Shown: piece by piece, positions 62,024 through 64,000 of the stretch
Position numbering within the stretch: position 1 is the first letter of the stretch
Layout of the letters: the number at the start of each line of letters is the position of its first letter
From: Prostheceraeus crozeri
Taxonomy: Eukaryota > Platyhelminthes > Polycladida > Euryleptidae
NCBI GenBank assembly: GCA_907163375.1
Contig: CAJQUW010007090.1
Coordinates: forward strand, 372,001-436,000
Direction: 5' to 3'
DNA length: 64,000 nt
Notes under the pieces: model-generated
The model's input: only the letters and a program-made list of their open reading frames with translations
The model's database searches: none
Told to the model about the DNA's origin: nothing
Position numbers and translations under genes: made by a program

Positions 62024-64000
62024 GGTGATGACAATCAAGTTTCTTCCTAAGCTCTTCAATGTGGATCGTTCTCATATTTTCTCTTGAGCATGCGCAGTTT
62101 AAGTCACGAGAGCTGTCATTAACAGCACTAATGATAAAACAGCAGTAACTATTCTTTTATCTTGAATATTAGCATACTTATTACTTCAGCTTGACAAGAT
62201 AATAGCTACATTGCACTCATGATCCTTGAAATTTCTGTAAAACCTGTCGACGTTTTATTTATGCAAGTTGAATCATTGTCAAAATTTAATTTGAAAGAAA
62301 ATTGCATTAATATTTAGAAATCCCAGAAATGCATGGCAAGTTACATCAATAACTGCTCCATTTCATAGGATAACGAAGACAATTTTACAAAGAAAATACA
62401 TAATTATAATGACATCCAAGACTGCATTTTCGATGGATTTTCATGTGAGTAACAATGTTTTTACTCGTGGTTTGGACAAAATTATGTATTTGAATAATAA
62501 TTGAACCAATTTAGGTCTAAAAATAAACTTATTCTCCTCCAAAAGGTGATTCAAAAATAATGCTAGCTACCAGTTAGTGAGGCTTGCTCATTTATCTCAA
62601 CAAAATGCTGAACTATCGAACTTAATATCAAATGATTCTGAATAAAACTGTAACCCAGTGATTTGAATAACCGACTGTCTAAGTCACCGAATGCCGAGAG
62701 TTTGAGATTGGATGTTGAGTTCGAGTGTTTCACTACATGAATAACATGGATGTTTGCATGTTAGTACTATTGAATAATACACTAATGCCATGTTAACCTT
62801 TCCATGATTTCTGTCAGGATTTTAAAATAATATCAGTTGATATTGGTTATTTGATAACCAAATATCAAGCTCTTGATTTTTTCATGCAGTATATGTAAAA
62901 TATTGAACAATATAATGGAAGAAAGTTACAAGAAATTAAAGCAACAAGTAATGAGTTTATCATTCATGCGAACCGCAACCGTCTTAGGGATTAAAACTGT
63001 CGCTGGCGCAAATCTAAGTGAATTCTTTCTAATTACAGTGCGAATATAGAGCTGAGCTCAATTAAATCATGCGAAGATATTCAGAATTTACCATATTTTT
63101 GTCGGTGCATGTAATCGTTGATAAGTTTACTTGTACATGCAGGTCAATATGTTGAATTGGAATCATCAATATGTGCGATTAGCGGAATTATCTCGGACAT
63201 CCATTTCATCATTCATCAACAGACAACTGGCAAATCACAAAGATAGCTGTTTGGTAGTAATTAATCTTTAAGAAATTGAATCTTTTTTGTGGAGTTGCAT
63301 CCTCAGATTAAAAAATGCTCCAGAGAAAGCCCGGTAATTCTTAATTCTACTTACAAAGATAATAATCACTTTCTCAAATAACGTATTCCAATGGTCCAAA
63401 CTTTAATAATTTAGTAGATCTATAAATTCGTCTACTATTCCTTCATTCAATCCGGGACTCATTTAGTCTATCAGAAAACGATATCTAACCAATTACTGTG
63501 CTTTTGTGTTCGCAGCTCTACTACGTCAGATGACAGCTTATTATCGAATTAGTTAAAGTTTGTTATACTAAAACTGTATTCTTTCACGAGTATTTCCTGC
63601 GGATGCCTTCGGATTCCCGGTAAAATGATACTTGAATTGAAGAACAAGACTCAATCAATGCATTTCATGTAATTTTATGTAATAAAATTTCATGTCGCTT
63701 ACAAGATCATATTTCAAGTAGTAACTGATAGGTGGTCTTACGAAATTGTGTCCAAATTCATCATGTAAATGGGAATGCTTTTGTTTTCCAATCAACGTAG
63801 TCATAGAATCCGATATCATTCCTTCAGACAATGACAAATACGAAAAATTTGTATGGAACTATTGTTAACACGAATTTGAAAGCTTTTTTTGCATTCCGAT
63901 TCCGTCAAAATTGAGAATAAGGTCCGAGTTAAGAAATTTATCGGAAATAAACATTGTGTATTAGTTACATACATTGAGGCAAAAAGTCTTCGTTTCTAAT
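62024..64000. other. Non-coding stretch
   Basis: AT-rich with no supported exon, RNA gene or repeat. Confidence 0.4.

Noticed and set aside
1-64000. CRISPR arrays, rRNA genes, bacterial-type operons or promoters
   Set aside because: No regularly spaced direct repeats with unique spacers, no rRNA-like segments, and the gene structure is spliced eukaryotic.

Overview
This window is AT-rich, intron-bearing eukaryotic nuclear DNA, almost certainly from an invertebrate animal. The evidence is spliced exons with GTAAGT-type donors, a Penelope-like element, a DD34D mariner, two Ty3/Gypsy elements, tRNA-derived SINEs and several long-inverted-repeat (foldback/MITE) elements. I see no bacterial operons and no CRISPR. 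I cannot assign a species. All recognisable host exons lie on the minus strand.

Layout. 1-15.8 kb: host gene 1 (minus). Its exons are at 15571-15654, 8135-8914 and 2597-3058 (terminal), with a possible extra first exon at 15776-15811. Its introns hold an intact 5.3-kb Ty3/Gypsy element (10212-15531, TSD ATTCT, identical-looking 298-bp LTRs), a tRNA-like gene (4642-4714) and a tRNA-like repeat pair (3199-3810). A 723-bp MITE (1734-2456) lies just past the gene's 3' end. 16.8-18.5 kb: an apparently intact mariner with 140-bp terminal inverted repeats. 18.5-25.3 kb: gene-poor, with a foldback element, a tRNA-derived SINE and a decayed Tc1/mariner-superfamily transposase. 25.3-39.9 kb: host gene 2 (minus), a coiled-coil protein whose eight visible exons are all phase 0. 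Its introns carry a ~0.85-kb foldback element, a ~1.4-kb hAT-like element with a nested MITE, a SINE-like fragment and a Penelope ribozyme-like remnant. 40.9-43.7 kb: weaker exon-like segments (gene 3, minus). 44.25-45.1 kb: a second, older copy of the 1.7-kb MITE, itself split by a 140-bp Penelope/hammerhead-type fragment with an 11-bp TSD.

46.66-57.81 kb is the highlight. It is an 11.15-kb block of four nearly full-length Penelope-like elements (RT + GIY-YIG endonuclease), two tandem copies on the minus strand followed by two tandem copies on the plus strand. The whole block is bounded by one perfect 13-bp direct repeat, so it looks like a single integration event. The two halves carry different diagnostic variants. 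The inter-copy spacers contain a three-way-junction fold that looks like a diverged hammerhead ribozyme.

57.87-62.02 kb: a second Ty3/Gypsy element with identical 181-bp LTRs but a broken pol (in-frame TGA, two frameshifts, integrase deletion). 62.0-64.0 kb: nothing recognised.

The host genes are ordinary but unidentified. The main story is mobile DNA: recent insertions (Gypsy-1, Gypsy-2, mariner, the Penelope block) layered on older MITE and SINE debris, much of it inside introns.
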